Assembly (NCBI RefSeq): GCF_027587175.1
Contig: NZ_JAPCID010000037.1
Coordinates: forward strand, 1-64,000
Direction of reading: 5' to 3'
DNA: 64,000 nucleotides
Origin: Solirubrobacter deserti
Lineage (GTDB): Bacteria > Actinomycetota > Thermoleophilia > Solirubrobacterales > Solirubrobacteraceae
Positions 1 through 8,714 of this stretch are shown here, piece after piece. Position 1 is the stretch's first letter; every line of letters begins with the position of its first letter. Under the pieces are notes generated by a model. That model ran no database searches. It worked only from the letters and a program-made list of their open reading frames with translations, and was not told the DNA's origin. A program made the translations under genes and the position numbers.

Positions 1-1034
1 GGCGCGCCCCCACCGGACCCGCGGGCCCCCCCGGCAGCGGACCGACGCGCTGCGAGCCAGCGGCGGCGCGCACCGCCCTCGCCCGTCGCCGGCACGGGCC
101 GGGCCGTGCGCGTGGAGGCCTCGGCGGCGATGCCGGGCTCGGTCTGCGCCTCGCCGGGTGCCGCCGCGCCCCGGGCCACCATCCGCTCCGGCTCGGCCGC
201 GGCGCGGCCCCGGACCGCGGCGCGGGCCGCGCGCCCCAGGTCGCCGGCCGACGGATAGCGCTCCCCGGGCACCTTCGCCATCGCCCGTGCCACGACGCCG
301 TCGAACGAGCGCCGCAGCCCGCGCCGCAGCGCCGACGGCTGCGGTGGCGGCGCCGACAGCTGCGCCCACAGCTTGGCCTCGTCGCCTTCGCGCTCGAACG
401 GCACGCGCCCGGTGAGCGCGTAGTGCAGCACGCCGCCGAGCGCGTACACGTCCGCGCGCGCGTCGATCCGCCCGCCGCGGATCTGCTCGGGCGCGACGTA
501 GTCGAGCGTCCCGACCCACTGGCCCGTGCGCGTGCCGCCGGTCCGCGTGAGGACCGCCTTGGCGAGCCCGAAGTCGGTCAGGTAGACGTGCTCCTCGTCG
601 TCGACGAGCAGGTTCGCCGGCTTGACGTCGCGGTGCACGAAGCCGGCGCGGTGGATGGCGTCCAGCGCGGCGCCCGCCTGGACGACGATCTCCGCGGCGG
701 CGTCCGGCTCGAGCGGCCCGCGGCGCCGCACGAGCGAGCGCAGGTCCTCCCCTCCGACGAGCCGCATCGCGATGTAGGCGACGCCGTCGGCTTCACCCGC
801 GTCGTAGACCGGGATGACGTTCGCGTGGTCCACGCTCGCGGCGGCGCGCGCCTCGGCCAGGAACCGCTCGCGCACCTGCGGGTCGTCGAGCAGCTCGGGC
901 GCGATCACCTTCAACGCCGCGACGCGGTCCAGCCCGGTCTGGCGGGCGGCGTAGACCACGCCCATGCCGCCGCGCCCGATCAGCGCCTCGATCCGGTAGC
1001 CCGCGACCACCATGCCCGGCGCGAGATCGCCCAT
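1..1034 (-). CDS. Serine/threonine protein kinase, C-terminus off the left edge
   Basis: Hanks-type kinase transferring phosphate from ATP to Ser/Thr of protein substrates. Visible in order: glycine loop IGRGGMGVVY near residue 20, ATP-binding lysine in AALKVI, catalytic loop VHRDVKPANLL, TDFGLAKA, and YVAPEQI of the activation segment. About 344 codons are visible. After the kinase lobe (about residue 270) comes an Ala/Arg/Pro/Gly-rich linker that runs off the window, so a transmembrane segment and sensor domain cannot be judged. The start at 1034 is chosen because a TATACA box lies 6 nt upstream, giving a leaderless transcript; an internal ATG at 1013 is the alternative. It is divergent from the pyrophosphatase gene. 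The family is certain; substrate and signal are unknown. Confidence 0.93.
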   Translation of the reverse strand, partial: MGDLAPGMVVAGYRIEALIGRGGMGVVYAARQTGLDRVAALKVIAPELLDDPQVRERFLAEARAAASVDHANVIPVYDAGEADGVAYIAMRLVGGEDLRSLVRRRGPLEPDAAAEIVVQAGAALDAIHRAGFVHRDVKPANLLVDDEEHVYLTDFGLAKAVLTRTGGTRTGQWVGTLDYVAPEQIRGGRIDARADVYALGGVLHYALTGRVPFEREGDEAKLWAQLSAPPPQPSALRRGLRRSFDGVVARAMAKVPGERYPSAGDLGRAARAAVRGRAAAEPERMVARGAAAPGEAQTEPGIAAEASTRTARPVPATGEGGARRRWLAARRSAAGGARGSGGGA

Positions 1035-1040
1035 TTGCGC

Positions 1041-1046
1041 TGTATA
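1041..1046 (-). promoter_or_regulatory. Candidate -10 box for the kinase gene (leaderless)
   Basis: TATACA on the minus strand, separated from the kinase ATG by 6 nt (GCGCAA), with no Shine-Dalgarno between. The spacing fits transcription beginning at or next to the start codon, which is common in actinobacteria. The same geometry is seen at 25832, 42321 and 54630. This is a motif match only. Confidence 0.4.
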
Positions 1047-1220
1047 GCCGAACCGGAACGGCATTTGAACCCCCGCGCCCGCCGCTGCGTATCGCGCGCC
1101 GAGGACCGGAACACGACGCTCTTGCCAAGGACCCCCCTCCTGACACAGGGCGTCACCTTCTCCCGCGGCCCGGCCAGGAGGGCCGGGCCGCCGGGAGGGA
1201 GCGCCGTATCCTGATCGCCC

Positions 1221-2849
1221 ATCTCCGCGCTCCCCATCATCTACGTCACCGGTCACCGCAACCCGGACACGGACTCGATCGCGTCCGCCGTCGGCTACGC
1301 GGAGCTCATGGGCCGCGTGGATCCGCGCAACCGCTACGTCCCCGTCCGGCTCGGCGAGCTCAACACGCAGACGCGCTGGGTGCTCGAGCAGGCGCGCGCG
1401 CCCGAGCCCGAGTTCCTGCCGCACGTGATGCTGCGCGTCCGCGACGTCATGCGCGAGGACTTCCCGCAGGCCGACAGCTCCGAGCCGATCCGCGAGGTCG
1501 GCCGGCTGATGGCCCGCCAGGACCTCGACCTGGTCCCGATCGTCAACCCGGACGGCGCGCTCGCCGGCGTGATGACCGAGCGGGCGCTCGCTCGCCGGTA
1601 CATCCGCGAGTCGCGTGAGCCGTCCGAGCTGGACGCGCCCACGAGCGTGAGCGCGATCGTCAAGGTGCTGCAGGGCGAGGTGCTCGCGGGCGGCGACGAC
1701 GAGGTCGCGGGCCAGATCTGGTGCATGGCGATGGACATCGGCGCGCTGCCGTCGGAGATCGGCCCGGGCGACGTGGCCGTGGTCGGCAACCGCAAGGCGG
1801 CGCAGCACGCGGCGATCGAGCTCGGCGTCGGCCTGCTCGTGGTGTCCAACGGCGTCGCGCCGGAGCCGGAGACGGTCGCGCTGGCGACCGAGCGCGGCGT
1901 GCCGCTCGTGACCTCGCCGCTGGACAGCTACGTCACCGCGCGCATGATCACGCTGTCGGCGCCGTGCCGCGCGCTGATGGACCCGCAGCCGCTGACCGTG
2001 CGGCCCGACGACCTGCTCTCGGACGTCGCCGACGAGGTCAAGGAGGTCCACTACCGCGCGGCCGTCGCGGTGGACGGAGGCCGCAAGCCGATCGGGCTCG
2101 TCACGCGCACCGACCTCGTGAGCCCGCAGCCCCGGCGCGTGCTGCTCGTCGACCACGCCGAGCAGGCGCAGAGCGTGCTGGGCGTCGAGCAGGCCGAGAT
2201 CGTCGAGATCCTCGACCACCATCACATCGGGTCGATCGAGACCACCGTGCCGGTGCGCGCGACGTTCGACCCCGTCGGCTCCACCTCGACGCTGGTGATC
2301 GAGCGCTTCCGCCAGAACGGGATGGAGCCGAGCGGCTCGTCCGCGCGGATGCTGCTCGGGGCGATCATGTCGGACACGGTCATCCTCAACTCGCCGACCA
2401 CCACCGAGCGCGACTGGGCGGCCGTCGAGTATCTCGGGCGCGTGTTGGCGATCGACCCGATGGCCTTCGGGCGCGAGATGTTCGAGAGAACGTCGGACCT
2501 CGAGGGCGTGGACGCGGACTCGATCGTGTCGCGCGACCTCAAGGAGTACGAGCTCCCGGGCGGACAGACGATCGGGATCGCGCAGGTCGAGACGGTCGGC
2601 CAGGGCGTCGAGTCGCGCAAGGCGGAGCTGCTCGCGGCGATGGACAAGGTCCGCGAGCGCAGCGGCTTCGCGGTCTACGCGCTGATGGTCACGGACATCA
2701 TGGCCAAGGACACCGACCTGTACGTGAGCGGCGACGCCGGCCCGCTGGAGAGCGCGTTCGCCACCGAGGCCGTCGACAACGTGATCCCGCTGCCGGGTGT
2801 GATGAGCCGCAAGAAGCAGGTCGCACCAAAGGTGCTTGCGGCACTCTGA
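1221..2849 (+). CDS. ppaC: Manganese-dependent inorganic pyrophosphatase with CBS and DRTGG domains (DHH family)
   Basis: Family II pyrophosphatase (PPi to two phosphates). The first DHH-family motif, GHRNPDTDSIASA, lies at 1251-1289, so translation must begin upstream of the first ATG (1308). An in-frame stop at 1212 bounds the gene and no ATG, GTG, TTG or CTG lies between 1215 and 1250. The start given (ATC, 1221) is therefore a placeholder for a rare start codon or a sequence error. Order: N-terminal DHH part, CBS repeat (RDVMREDFP to MTERALA), DRTGG-like domain, second CBS repeat, DHH motif EILDHHHIGS near 2200, and DHHA2-like C-terminus. CBS insertion usually means adenine-nucleotide regulation of the enzyme. 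A GGGAGGGAG purine run at 1193-1201 could be a ribosome binding site. Family call is firm; the start is not. Confidence 0.88.
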   Translation: MSALPIIYVTGHRNPDTDSIASAVGYAELMGRVDPRNRYVPVRLGELNTQTRWVLEQARAPEPEFLPHVMLRVRDVMREDFPQADSSEPIREVGRLMARQDLDLVPIVNPDGALAGVMTERALARRYIRESREPSELDAPTSVSAIVKVLQGEVLAGGDDEVAGQIWCMAMDIGALPSEIGPGDVAVVGNRKAAQHAAIELGVGLLVVSNGVAPEPETVALATERGVPLVTSPLDSYVTARMITLSAPCRALMDPQPLTVRPDDLLSDVADEVKEVHYRAAVAVDGGRKPIGLVTRTDLVSPQPRRVLLVDHAEQAQSVLGVEQAEIVEILDHHHIGSIETTVPVRATFDPVGSTSTLVIERFRQNGMEPSGSSARMLLGAIMSDTVILNSPTTTERDWAAVEYLGRVLAIDPMAFGREMFERTSDLEGVDADSIVSRDLKEYELPGGQTIGIAQVETVGQGVESRKAELLAAMDKVRERSGFAVYALMVTDIMAKDTDLYVSGDAGPLESAFATEAVDNVIPLPGVMSRKKQVAPKVLAAL

Positions 2850-2867
2850 TGGGGGTACCTTTGCCAG

Positions 2868-3131
2868 ATGGCCCTCAGAAAGCAGAAGAGCCGGAAGCAG
2901 CAGGTCGCTGAGCTTGCTGTCGACTACCTGAAGATCAAGACCGCCACCAAGGCGGCTCGCGGCGGCGCCAAGGGCGCCAAGAAGGCCGCGAAGGGCACCG
3001 CGGTCTACAAGGTCGCGAAGAAGACGCCGATCGTGAAGCGCATTCCGGTCGTCGTCGGTGCCGGTGTGGCCGCGCTCGTGGCGACCAAGGTCGTCAAGGG
3101 CCGCGGCGGCGGCCAGCCCACCCCCGCGTGA
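2868..3131 (+). CDS. Small basic Lys/Ala-rich protein with a C-terminal hydrophobic segment
   Basis: An 87-residue protein I do not recognise as a named family. It is strongly basic: the first 55 residues are rich in Lys, Ala, Gly and Arg in a pattern reminiscent of actinobacterial histone-like tails. A stretch of about 16 apolar residues (VVVGAGVAALVATKVV) follows near residues 62-77, then a short GRGGG tail. It could be a small membrane-anchored or nucleic-acid-associated protein. It begins 18 nt after the pyrophosphatase stop and its TGA overlaps the GTG of the next gene by 4 nt, so all three are probably co-transcribed. Confidence 0.6.
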   Translation: MALRKQKSRKQQVAELAVDYLKIKTATKAARGGAKGAKKAAKGTAVYKVAKKTPIVKRIPVVVGAGVAALVATKVVKGRGGGQPTPA

Positions 3132-4387
3132 TCATCCCGGCCCCGGCCGTGCTCGAGGCGCGGCCGGGTGAGCCGGTCGCGCTGCCCGGCGACCTCGACT
3201 GCGCCCGCTCGGACGGGCCCGCGGAGAGCTACTCGCTTTCGGTGTCCGCCGACGGCGTGACCTTCAGCGCCGCCGACGACGCCGGTGAGGCACGCGGCCG
3301 CGCGACGCTGCGTCAACTCGGGGAGACGTCGGGTCCGCTGTCCATCCAGGACGCGCCCCGCTCCGCGTGGCGCGGCGTGATGCTCGACGTCGCCCGCCAC
3401 TTCTTCGGCGTCGACGAGGTGCTGCGACTGCTCGACCTCGCCGCGCTCTACAAGCTCAACGTCCTGCACCTGCACCTGACCGACGACCAGGGCTGGCGGA
3501 TCGAGGTGCCGGAGTGGCCGCGGCTGACCGCGGTGGGTGCCGAGACGGCGGTCGGCGGCGGCGCCGGCGGGTTCTTCACGCGCGCGGACTACGACCGGAT
3601 CGTCGCGCACGCGGCGACGCACTCGATCACGGTCGTGCCCGAGGTCGACGTCCCCGGCCACGTCAACGCCGCGCTGCGCGCCTACCCGGAGCTGTGGGGG
3701 CGCGACGCGCCCGAGCCCTTCACCACCTGGAGCAGCCCGGGCGTGTCGCTGGACGTGCGGTCGGAGATCGTCCTGCGCTGGCTCGGCGACGTCGTGCGGG
3801 CGATTCCGGGTGAGCACTTCCACCTCGGCGGCGACGAGGTCGAAGGGCTCGCGCACGAGGACTATGTGCGTTTCATGTGGGACGCGTGCTCGCTCGTGCT
3901 CGAGCAGGGCAAGACGCCGATCGTGTGGGAGGAGGCCGGTGTGGCCAAGCTCCCGCAGGGCACGATCGTCCAGCACTGGTCCGACGCCAAGCCGGCCAAG
4001 GCCGCGGCCGACCAGGGCCTGCCGCTCATCATGTCGCCCGCGCCGCACACCTATCTGGACCAGAAGTACGACGACGACACCCGGCTCGGCCTGACCTGGG
4101 CCGGCGCCGTCGACGTCCGCGACGCCTACGATTGGGACCCGGAGACGGTGATCGACGGCGCCGACGTGATCGGCGTCGAGGCCGCGCTGTGGACCGAGAC
4201 GATCGAGACCCGCGCCGACATCGACGCGATGGTCTTCCCGCGGCTGCTCGCGACGGCCGAGGTCGGCTGGACGCGGCACCGCTCGTGGGAGGACTTCCGG
4301 ACCCGCCTCGCGCGCCACGGTGAGCTGCTCGACGGGCTCGGCGTCGGCTTCCACCGATCAACGCAAGTCGAGTGGTCTAAGAGCTAG
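3128..4387 (+). CDS. Family 20 glycoside hydrolase (beta-N-acetylhexosaminidase)
   Basis: Retaining beta-N-acetylhexosaminidase that releases terminal GlcNAc/GalNAc by substrate-assisted catalysis. The paired acidic residues sit in HLGGDEVEG (D236-E237). Other family signatures are HLHLTDDQGWR near residue 118, PEVDVPGH near 173, and Trp residues lining the pocket (IVWEEAG, WSDAKP). At 419 residues with a shortened N-terminal GH20b domain (about 75 residues) it is small for the family. There is no signal peptide, so it may act on imported fragments such as peptidoglycan- or chitin-derived sugars. The GTG start overlaps the stop of the preceding small gene (GTGA), implying translational coupling. 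Confidence 0.9.
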   Translation: MIIPAPAVLEARPGEPVALPGDLDCARSDGPAESYSLSVSADGVTFSAADDAGEARGRATLRQLGETSGPLSIQDAPRSAWRGVMLDVARHFFGVDEVLRLLDLAALYKLNVLHLHLTDDQGWRIEVPEWPRLTAVGAETAVGGGAGGFFTRADYDRIVAHAATHSITVVPEVDVPGHVNAALRAYPELWGRDAPEPFTTWSSPGVSLDVRSEIVLRWLGDVVRAIPGEHFHLGGDEVEGLAHEDYVRFMWDACSLVLEQGKTPIVWEEAGVAKLPQGTIVQHWSDAKPAKAAADQGLPLIMSPAPHTYLDQKYDDDTRLGLTWAGAVDVRDAYDWDPETVIDGADVIGVEAALWTETIETRADIDAMVFPRLLATAEVGWTRHRSWEDFRTRLARHGELLDGLGVGFHRSTQVEWSKS

Positions 4388-4415
4388 GCGATCGGGGCAT
4401 AGAGCCAACGCGCCC

Positions 4416-7400
4416 ATGCCCCGGATCGCCCCCCTCCTCTGCTTCGCCGCCTTCCTGTGCGCCGCTCCCGCGGCCGCCTCGCCGGGCTCCGCCCCCGTCC
4501 CGTTCCCCTCCGCCCACGGGGTCGCCGACGCCCTGATCGACGGCGACACGGCCTACCTCGCCGGCTCCATGCACGAGCTCGGCCGGCCGAGCGGCTCGCT
4601 CACGTTCCTGGACGCCAGCGGCGCCGTGCGCCGCGACTTCCCGGACATCACCAGCGACGGTGCCGGCGGGGGCCTGGACTTCGAGGACGACATCCCGGGA
4701 CTCAGCGTCCGCGCGCTCGAGCCCGACGGCGAGGGCGGGTTCTACGTCGGCGGCGAGTTCGACCGCGTGCTCGGACAGCGCCGGGTGAACTTCGTCCACC
4801 TGCGCGCGGACGGGACGATCGACCCGGTCTTCCGCGCGCAGGCGTCCGGGCTCGTGATGGAGATCGAGAAGCGCGGCGACGTGCTGTACGTCGGCGGGAC
4901 GTTCAGCGTGATCGGCGGGAAGGCCAAGAGCGGGCTCGCCAAGCTGGACGCGCGCACGGGCGAGGTGCTCGACTGGGGCCCGCCCGGCGGGATCGGGCAG
5001 GTCGAGAGCCTGTCGATCTCCGGTGACCGGATGTTCGTCGCCGGCGCCTTCGACTCGCCGCGCCGCGGCGCCGCCGCGCTCGATCTCGCGACCGGGCGCG
5101 TGCTCGACTGGGACGCGGAGCTGGAGGAATCCGTGCACATCCAGGCCATCGCGGCCCGCGGTACGCAGGTCTACCTCGGCGGCTCGTTCGGCTGGGTGCG
5201 CAACCAGGAGCGCTCCGGCCCGGTGATGCTGAGCACGGACGACTCGGCGACGCTCTCGCCGCGGCAGTTCCGCGCCGGCGAGGTGTCGCAGATCGAGCTC
5301 GGGCCGCAGGCCGTGGTCATGCTCGGCGAGTCCTCTGAGGACGACGACGTCAAGCTGCGCGCGTTCGATCTCGCGACGGGCCAGCGGCTGCCGTGGTTCG
5401 GCGACGTCGCGGCCGACGCGCACGGGATCACCTCCGAGGGCGACACGCTGTACGTGGCCACGGGCGGCTCGATCGTCGCCTTCGACCTGCGCACCGGCGC
5501 GCGGGCGCCCTACACCAGCAGCGTTGCGGGCGGGACCGTGCTGGCCGCCGGTGGCGGGGCGCTCGCCACGTCCGGTGGCGGGCTGCGGGACACCACCGCA
5601 CGCGTGGGCGCCGCGGCGCTGGACCTGCGCACGGGCGCCGTGCTCCCCTTCGACGCGAAGCTTGCCGGCACCGTCCGGGAGGACGTTCCGGGAGCGTGGT
5701 TCCCGGCGCACTACGGCACGTGGGCGCGGGCGGTCGAGAAGGCCGGCGACACCGTGTACATCGGGGGTGCGTTCGCGACCGTCGGCGGGCAACCGCAGAC
5801 CTACCTGGCGGCGGTCGACGCCGTCACGGGCGCGTGGCGTCCCGGGTTCCCGTCCGCACGGGGCGGACCGGTCACCGCGCTGGCACTCAGCGGGTCCACG
5901 CTGTTCGTCGCCGGCCACTTCGCCCGGCTCGGCGAGCGCACGGTCACCAAGCTCGGCGCGATCGACGTGACGACGGGGCAGGTCCTCGACTGGGCGCCTT
6001 CGTTCGCCGAGAACTGCCCGATCAACGCGCTGGAGGTCGTCGGGTCCAAGCTGTACGTGGCCGCGTGCGAGCTGCGCGCGTACGACACCGCCACCCGGGC
6101 TGCGCTGCCCGTCTCCGCGCAGCCGGAGATGACCGTGTACGCGCTCGAGCCGGACGGTCTCGGCGGCGTCTGGGTCGGCGGGTTCCCGTACTGGGACCGG
6201 GACTCGCCGCTGCGCCACATCGACGCCAACGGGCTCAACGTGCCGTACCCCGTCGTCGACGGGGCCGTGCACGAGATCGAGGCCGCGGGCTCCGAGCTGT
6301 TCCTCGCGGGCGCCTTCAGCGAGCTGGCCGGGGAGCCGCGCTGGAGCCTCGGGTCGATCGACCTGTCGACCGGCCGCGCGACCCGCTTCCGGCCCGAGCC
6401 GGCCACGGACTGGGGGATGGGGAACACGCTGACGACGGTCGAGACGCTGCCGGACGGCGGCCTGCTGATCGGCGGGAACTTCCGCTTCACGTCGCTGCGC
6501 GGCGTGAGCGGGCTGGCGCGGTTCGCCCCCGGTGGGGATCCGAGCCCCCCGACCCCGCGCGGCGAGGCGCCGGTCATCGTCGGCGAGGCCGCCACCGGCT
6601 CCGTGCAGCGCGTCTACGGCGGTGACTTCGCGGGCTCGCCGGTGACGATCGACGCGCACTGGCACCGCTGCTCGGGTTCCACGTGCACGGACATCGGGCA
6701 CGTGGGCTGGACCTACTCGCTGACCGACGCCGACGCGGGGTATCGCATGCGCGTCGCCCTCGTCGCCCAGAACGACGCGGGCGCGTCCGAGCGGCTCTAC
6801 AGCTCACCCGGTCCCGTCGCCCTCGGCCCGAAGCCGTTCGCGATCCACCCCGCCTACCCGTACCTGTACGGCGTGCCGCGCGTGGGCCACACGATCACGG
6901 TGCAGGACGGGCTGTGGGAGCCCGCGCCGACCTCCACGCGCTACGAGTGGCGGCGCTGCCACTATGAGACGGGCTGCAGGCTGATCCCGGGCGCGACCGG
7001 CCGCGCCTACACCGCGACCAGCGCGGACGTCAGCCACGAGCTCGTCGCCACCGTCTATGCGATCAACGCCGCCGGCGAGCGCGGCTCCTCCACCCACGAG
7101 CAGGTCGGCCCGATCCTCGAGGGCCCGCCCAGCGGCCAGAACTACGGCAAGACGCCGGCGACCCCGATCGGCGACCAGGTCGGCGAGTTCATGCACGGCG
7201 ACCGTCACGTCAGCACCGAGCGCGCCACCGGGCGGATCGGCTGGCTGCGCTGCGACACGGCGGGCGAGAACTGCACGCGGCTCGCGAACGAGATGCAGGC
7301 GTACCGGCTCACCCCGGCCGACCAGGGCCACCGGATGCGCCAGACGCTGACGGTCTACACCCCCGCCGGCGCGTCGGCGGAGAGCATCTCGGACGCCGGC

Positions 7401-7961
7401 CCGGTGATCGGTCCCGGCCCCGCGCCGACGCCGACCCCGACGCCCAACCCGGACCCGTCGGTGACGCCCGTCCCGACGCCGCCGGCGAACTCGTGGTCGA
7501 CCGGGACCGCGACGCCGGTCCCGACCACGACGCCCGATCCGGACCCGACCACGACGCCCGATCCGGACCCGACCACGACACCCGGCCCGGACGCGAGCAC
7601 GACGCCGGAGCCCGGCCCGACGGCCTCCCCGGACCCGGACCCGACGCCCTCGCCGGACCCGACCCCCTCGCCCGGCGCCGGCGACGCGTCGCCCCCGCCC
7701 GCGGGCACGGCGCCGTCCCCTCGCGCCGCCGCGGACCCGTCGCCGCGCGCCACCGCGCCCGCGCCGGTCGCCGCGACCCTCCTGCGGGACGGCCGCGTGC
7801 GGCTACGTTCGGACGCCCGCCGCACCGTGATCGTGCGCATCCGCGACAAGAAGACCAAGCGGGTCGTCGCCCGCCGCACCGTCAAGGTCGTCAAGGGCAC
7901 CAAGACCGTGCGCGTCGGCAAAGCGCGCAAGGACGTATACGTCGAGGTGGCGGTGCGCTAA
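4416..7961 (+). CDS. Large secreted beta-propeller protein with Ig-like domains and Pro/Thr linker
   Basis: A 1181-residue extracellular protein. The start at 4416 gives a signal peptide ending in APAAASPGS; an earlier in-frame ATG (4320) lies inside the previous gene and would spoil it. Residues about 25-740 contain repeated blades with the pattern GGxF..igG...LaalDa.TG.vldW, typical of DUF5122-type propellers. Three Ig-like repeats follow (each with W-x-R-C, a second Cys, and AxNxAG), then a Pro/Thr/Asp linker encoded partly by a 24-bp tandem repeat, then a basic C-terminal beta module (RVRLRSDARRT...). No catalytic motif is seen; a binding or adhesion role at the cell surface is inference. 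The end overlaps the converging peptidase gene by 4 nt. Confidence 0.8.
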   Translation: MPRIAPLLCFAAFLCAAPAAASPGSAPVPFPSAHGVADALIDGDTAYLAGSMHELGRPSGSLTFLDASGAVRRDFPDITSDGAGGGLDFEDDIPGLSVRALEPDGEGGFYVGGEFDRVLGQRRVNFVHLRADGTIDPVFRAQASGLVMEIEKRGDVLYVGGTFSVIGGKAKSGLAKLDARTGEVLDWGPPGGIGQVESLSISGDRMFVAGAFDSPRRGAAALDLATGRVLDWDAELEESVHIQAIAARGTQVYLGGSFGWVRNQERSGPVMLSTDDSATLSPRQFRAGEVSQIELGPQAVVMLGESSEDDDVKLRAFDLATGQRLPWFGDVAADAHGITSEGDTLYVATGGSIVAFDLRTGARAPYTSSVAGGTVLAAGGGALATSGGGLRDTTARVGAAALDLRTGAVLPFDAKLAGTVREDVPGAWFPAHYGTWARAVEKAGDTVYIGGAFATVGGQPQTYLAAVDAVTGAWRPGFPSARGGPVTALALSGSTLFVAGHFARLGERTVTKLGAIDVTTGQVLDWAPSFAENCPINALEVVGSKLYVAACELRAYDTATRAALPVSAQPEMTVYALEPDGLGGVWVGGFPYWDRDSPLRHIDANGLNVPYPVVDGAVHEIEAAGSELFLAGAFSELAGEPRWSLGSIDLSTGRATRFRPEPATDWGMGNTLTTVETLPDGGLLIGGNFRFTSLRGVSGLARFAPGGDPSPPTPRGEAPVIVGEAATGSVQRVYGGDFAGSPVTIDAHWHRCSGSTCTDIGHVGWTYSLTDADAGYRMRVALVAQNDAGASERLYSSPGPVALGPKPFAIHPAYPYLYGVPRVGHTITVQDGLWEPAPTSTRYEWRRCHYETGCRLIPGATGRAYTATSADVSHELVATVYAINAAGERGSSTHEQVGPILEGPPSGQNYGKTPATPIGDQVGEFMHGDRHVSTERATGRIGWLRCDTAGENCTRLANEMQAYRLTPADQGHRMRQTLTVYTPAGASAESISDAGPVIGPGPAPTPTPTPNPDPSVTPVPTPPANSWSTGTATPVPTTTPDPDPTTTPDPDPTTTPGPDASTTPEPGPTASPDPDPTPSPDPTPSPGAGDASPPPAGTAPSPRAAADPSPRATAPAPVAATLLRDGRVRLRSDARRTVIVRIRDKKTKRVVARRTVKVVKGTKTVRVGKARKDVYVEVAVR
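7521..7592 (+). repeat. 24-bp tandem repeat, three copies, in the linker of the secreted propeller gene
   Basis: Three adjacent 24-bp units (7521-7544, 7545-7568, 7569-7592). The first two are identical, the third differs at three positions. They encode the peptide unit PTTTPDPD. The repeat is in frame and forms the flexible extracellular linker; copy number is likely to vary between strains by slippage. Confidence 0.85.
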
Positions 7962-8692
7962 CGCCCGCGCAACGCACGCACGGCGCGGAACTCGGCGATG
8001 TCCGCGCCGTCGCCGAACCGGTCGGGGCGGGCCAGCTCGCGGGGCGTGAAGAGCTCGTCGGCGCCGTCGATGCGCAGCGCCTTGCGGTGCGGGCGCGAGC
8101 TCACGACCTCGTCGAGCTCGGCGCCGCGGAACAGCAGGGCGACGCCGTCGTCGGCCGCGTAGCCGGGCGGGATCGTGCCGTCGGCGATCGCCGCCCGGAA
8201 CACCGGCAACCGTGCGGGTTCGCCGTCCATGTGCACCGACAGCGACCCGGGCAGGAAGCCGAGCCCGGGCGACGGGGCGGGCGAGCCCAGCGACGAGGTC
8301 ACGCCCCACTCGAACCAGCACATCGCGCCCGCGCTCAGCCCGGCCAGGATCACGCCCGACTCCCAGCACTCGCGCAGGATCTTGTCCAGCCCGAGCGCGC
8401 GCCAGACCGCGAGCAGCCCGAGCATCGAGCCGCCGCCGACGTAGACGATGTCCTGCTCCATCAGCGTCTCGCGCAGTGGGATCGGGCGCGAGCCCAGGCG
8501 GAACAAGGAGATGTGCATCGGCTCGCAGGCCCGCGCGCCGAAGGTGGCGTGAAACTGCCGGATCTGCGCCTCGCCGTCGCCGGAGGCGGTGGGGAGCAGG
8601 CAGATCTTCGGCACCTTCGCGCTCGCCAGCCCGAGCACGTAGTCGTCGAGGGCGGGGTTCTCCGGCTCCATCGTGAAGCCGCCCCCGCCCAT
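7958..8692 (-). CDS. Peptidase S51 family (dipeptidase E-like), copy 2
   Basis: A 244-residue member of the S51 / peptidase E family, whose known members cleave Asp-X dipeptides or cyanophycin-type isoaspartyl dipeptides. The nucleophile Ser lies in the elbow GLSAGAMCWF; the conserved DIVYVGGGSMLGLL strand precedes it, and HMDGE and YAADDGVALLF follow. The ATG at 8692 opens directly into GGGGFTMEP, matching its paralogue's YGGGGFSMEP. It starts 22 nt after the stop of the upstream paralogue on the same strand, so the two form a tandem operon. Substrate is not predictable from sequence. Confidence 0.85.
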   Translation of the reverse strand: MGGGGFTMEPENPALDDYVLGLASAKVPKICLLPTASGDGEAQIRQFHATFGARACEPMHISLFRLGSRPIPLRETLMEQDIVYVGGGSMLGLLAVWRALGLDKILRECWESGVILAGLSAGAMCWFEWGVTSSLGSPAPSPGLGFLPGSLSVHMDGEPARLPVFRAAIADGTIPPGYAADDGVALLFRGAELDEVVSSRPHRKALRIDGADELFTPRELARPDRFGDGADIAEFRAVRALRGR

Positions 8693-8714
8693 CGCGAGGA
8701 TCGTGGGACGCCGC

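Noticed and set aside
980-1240. An 86-codon minus-strand frame upstream of the kinase
   Set aside because: Overlaps the kinase start in another frame, no ribosome binding site and no conserved motif.
4377-6701. A 774-codon open frame on the minus strand
   Set aside because: It is antisense to the secreted propeller gene, shows no family motif and has low-complexity Arg/Ala/Gly composition; long antisense frames are expected at this GC content.
7505-7700. Tandem repeats considered as a CRISPR-like array
   Set aside because: Units are directly abutting, in frame and encode a Pro/Thr linker; there are no spacers and no cas genes.
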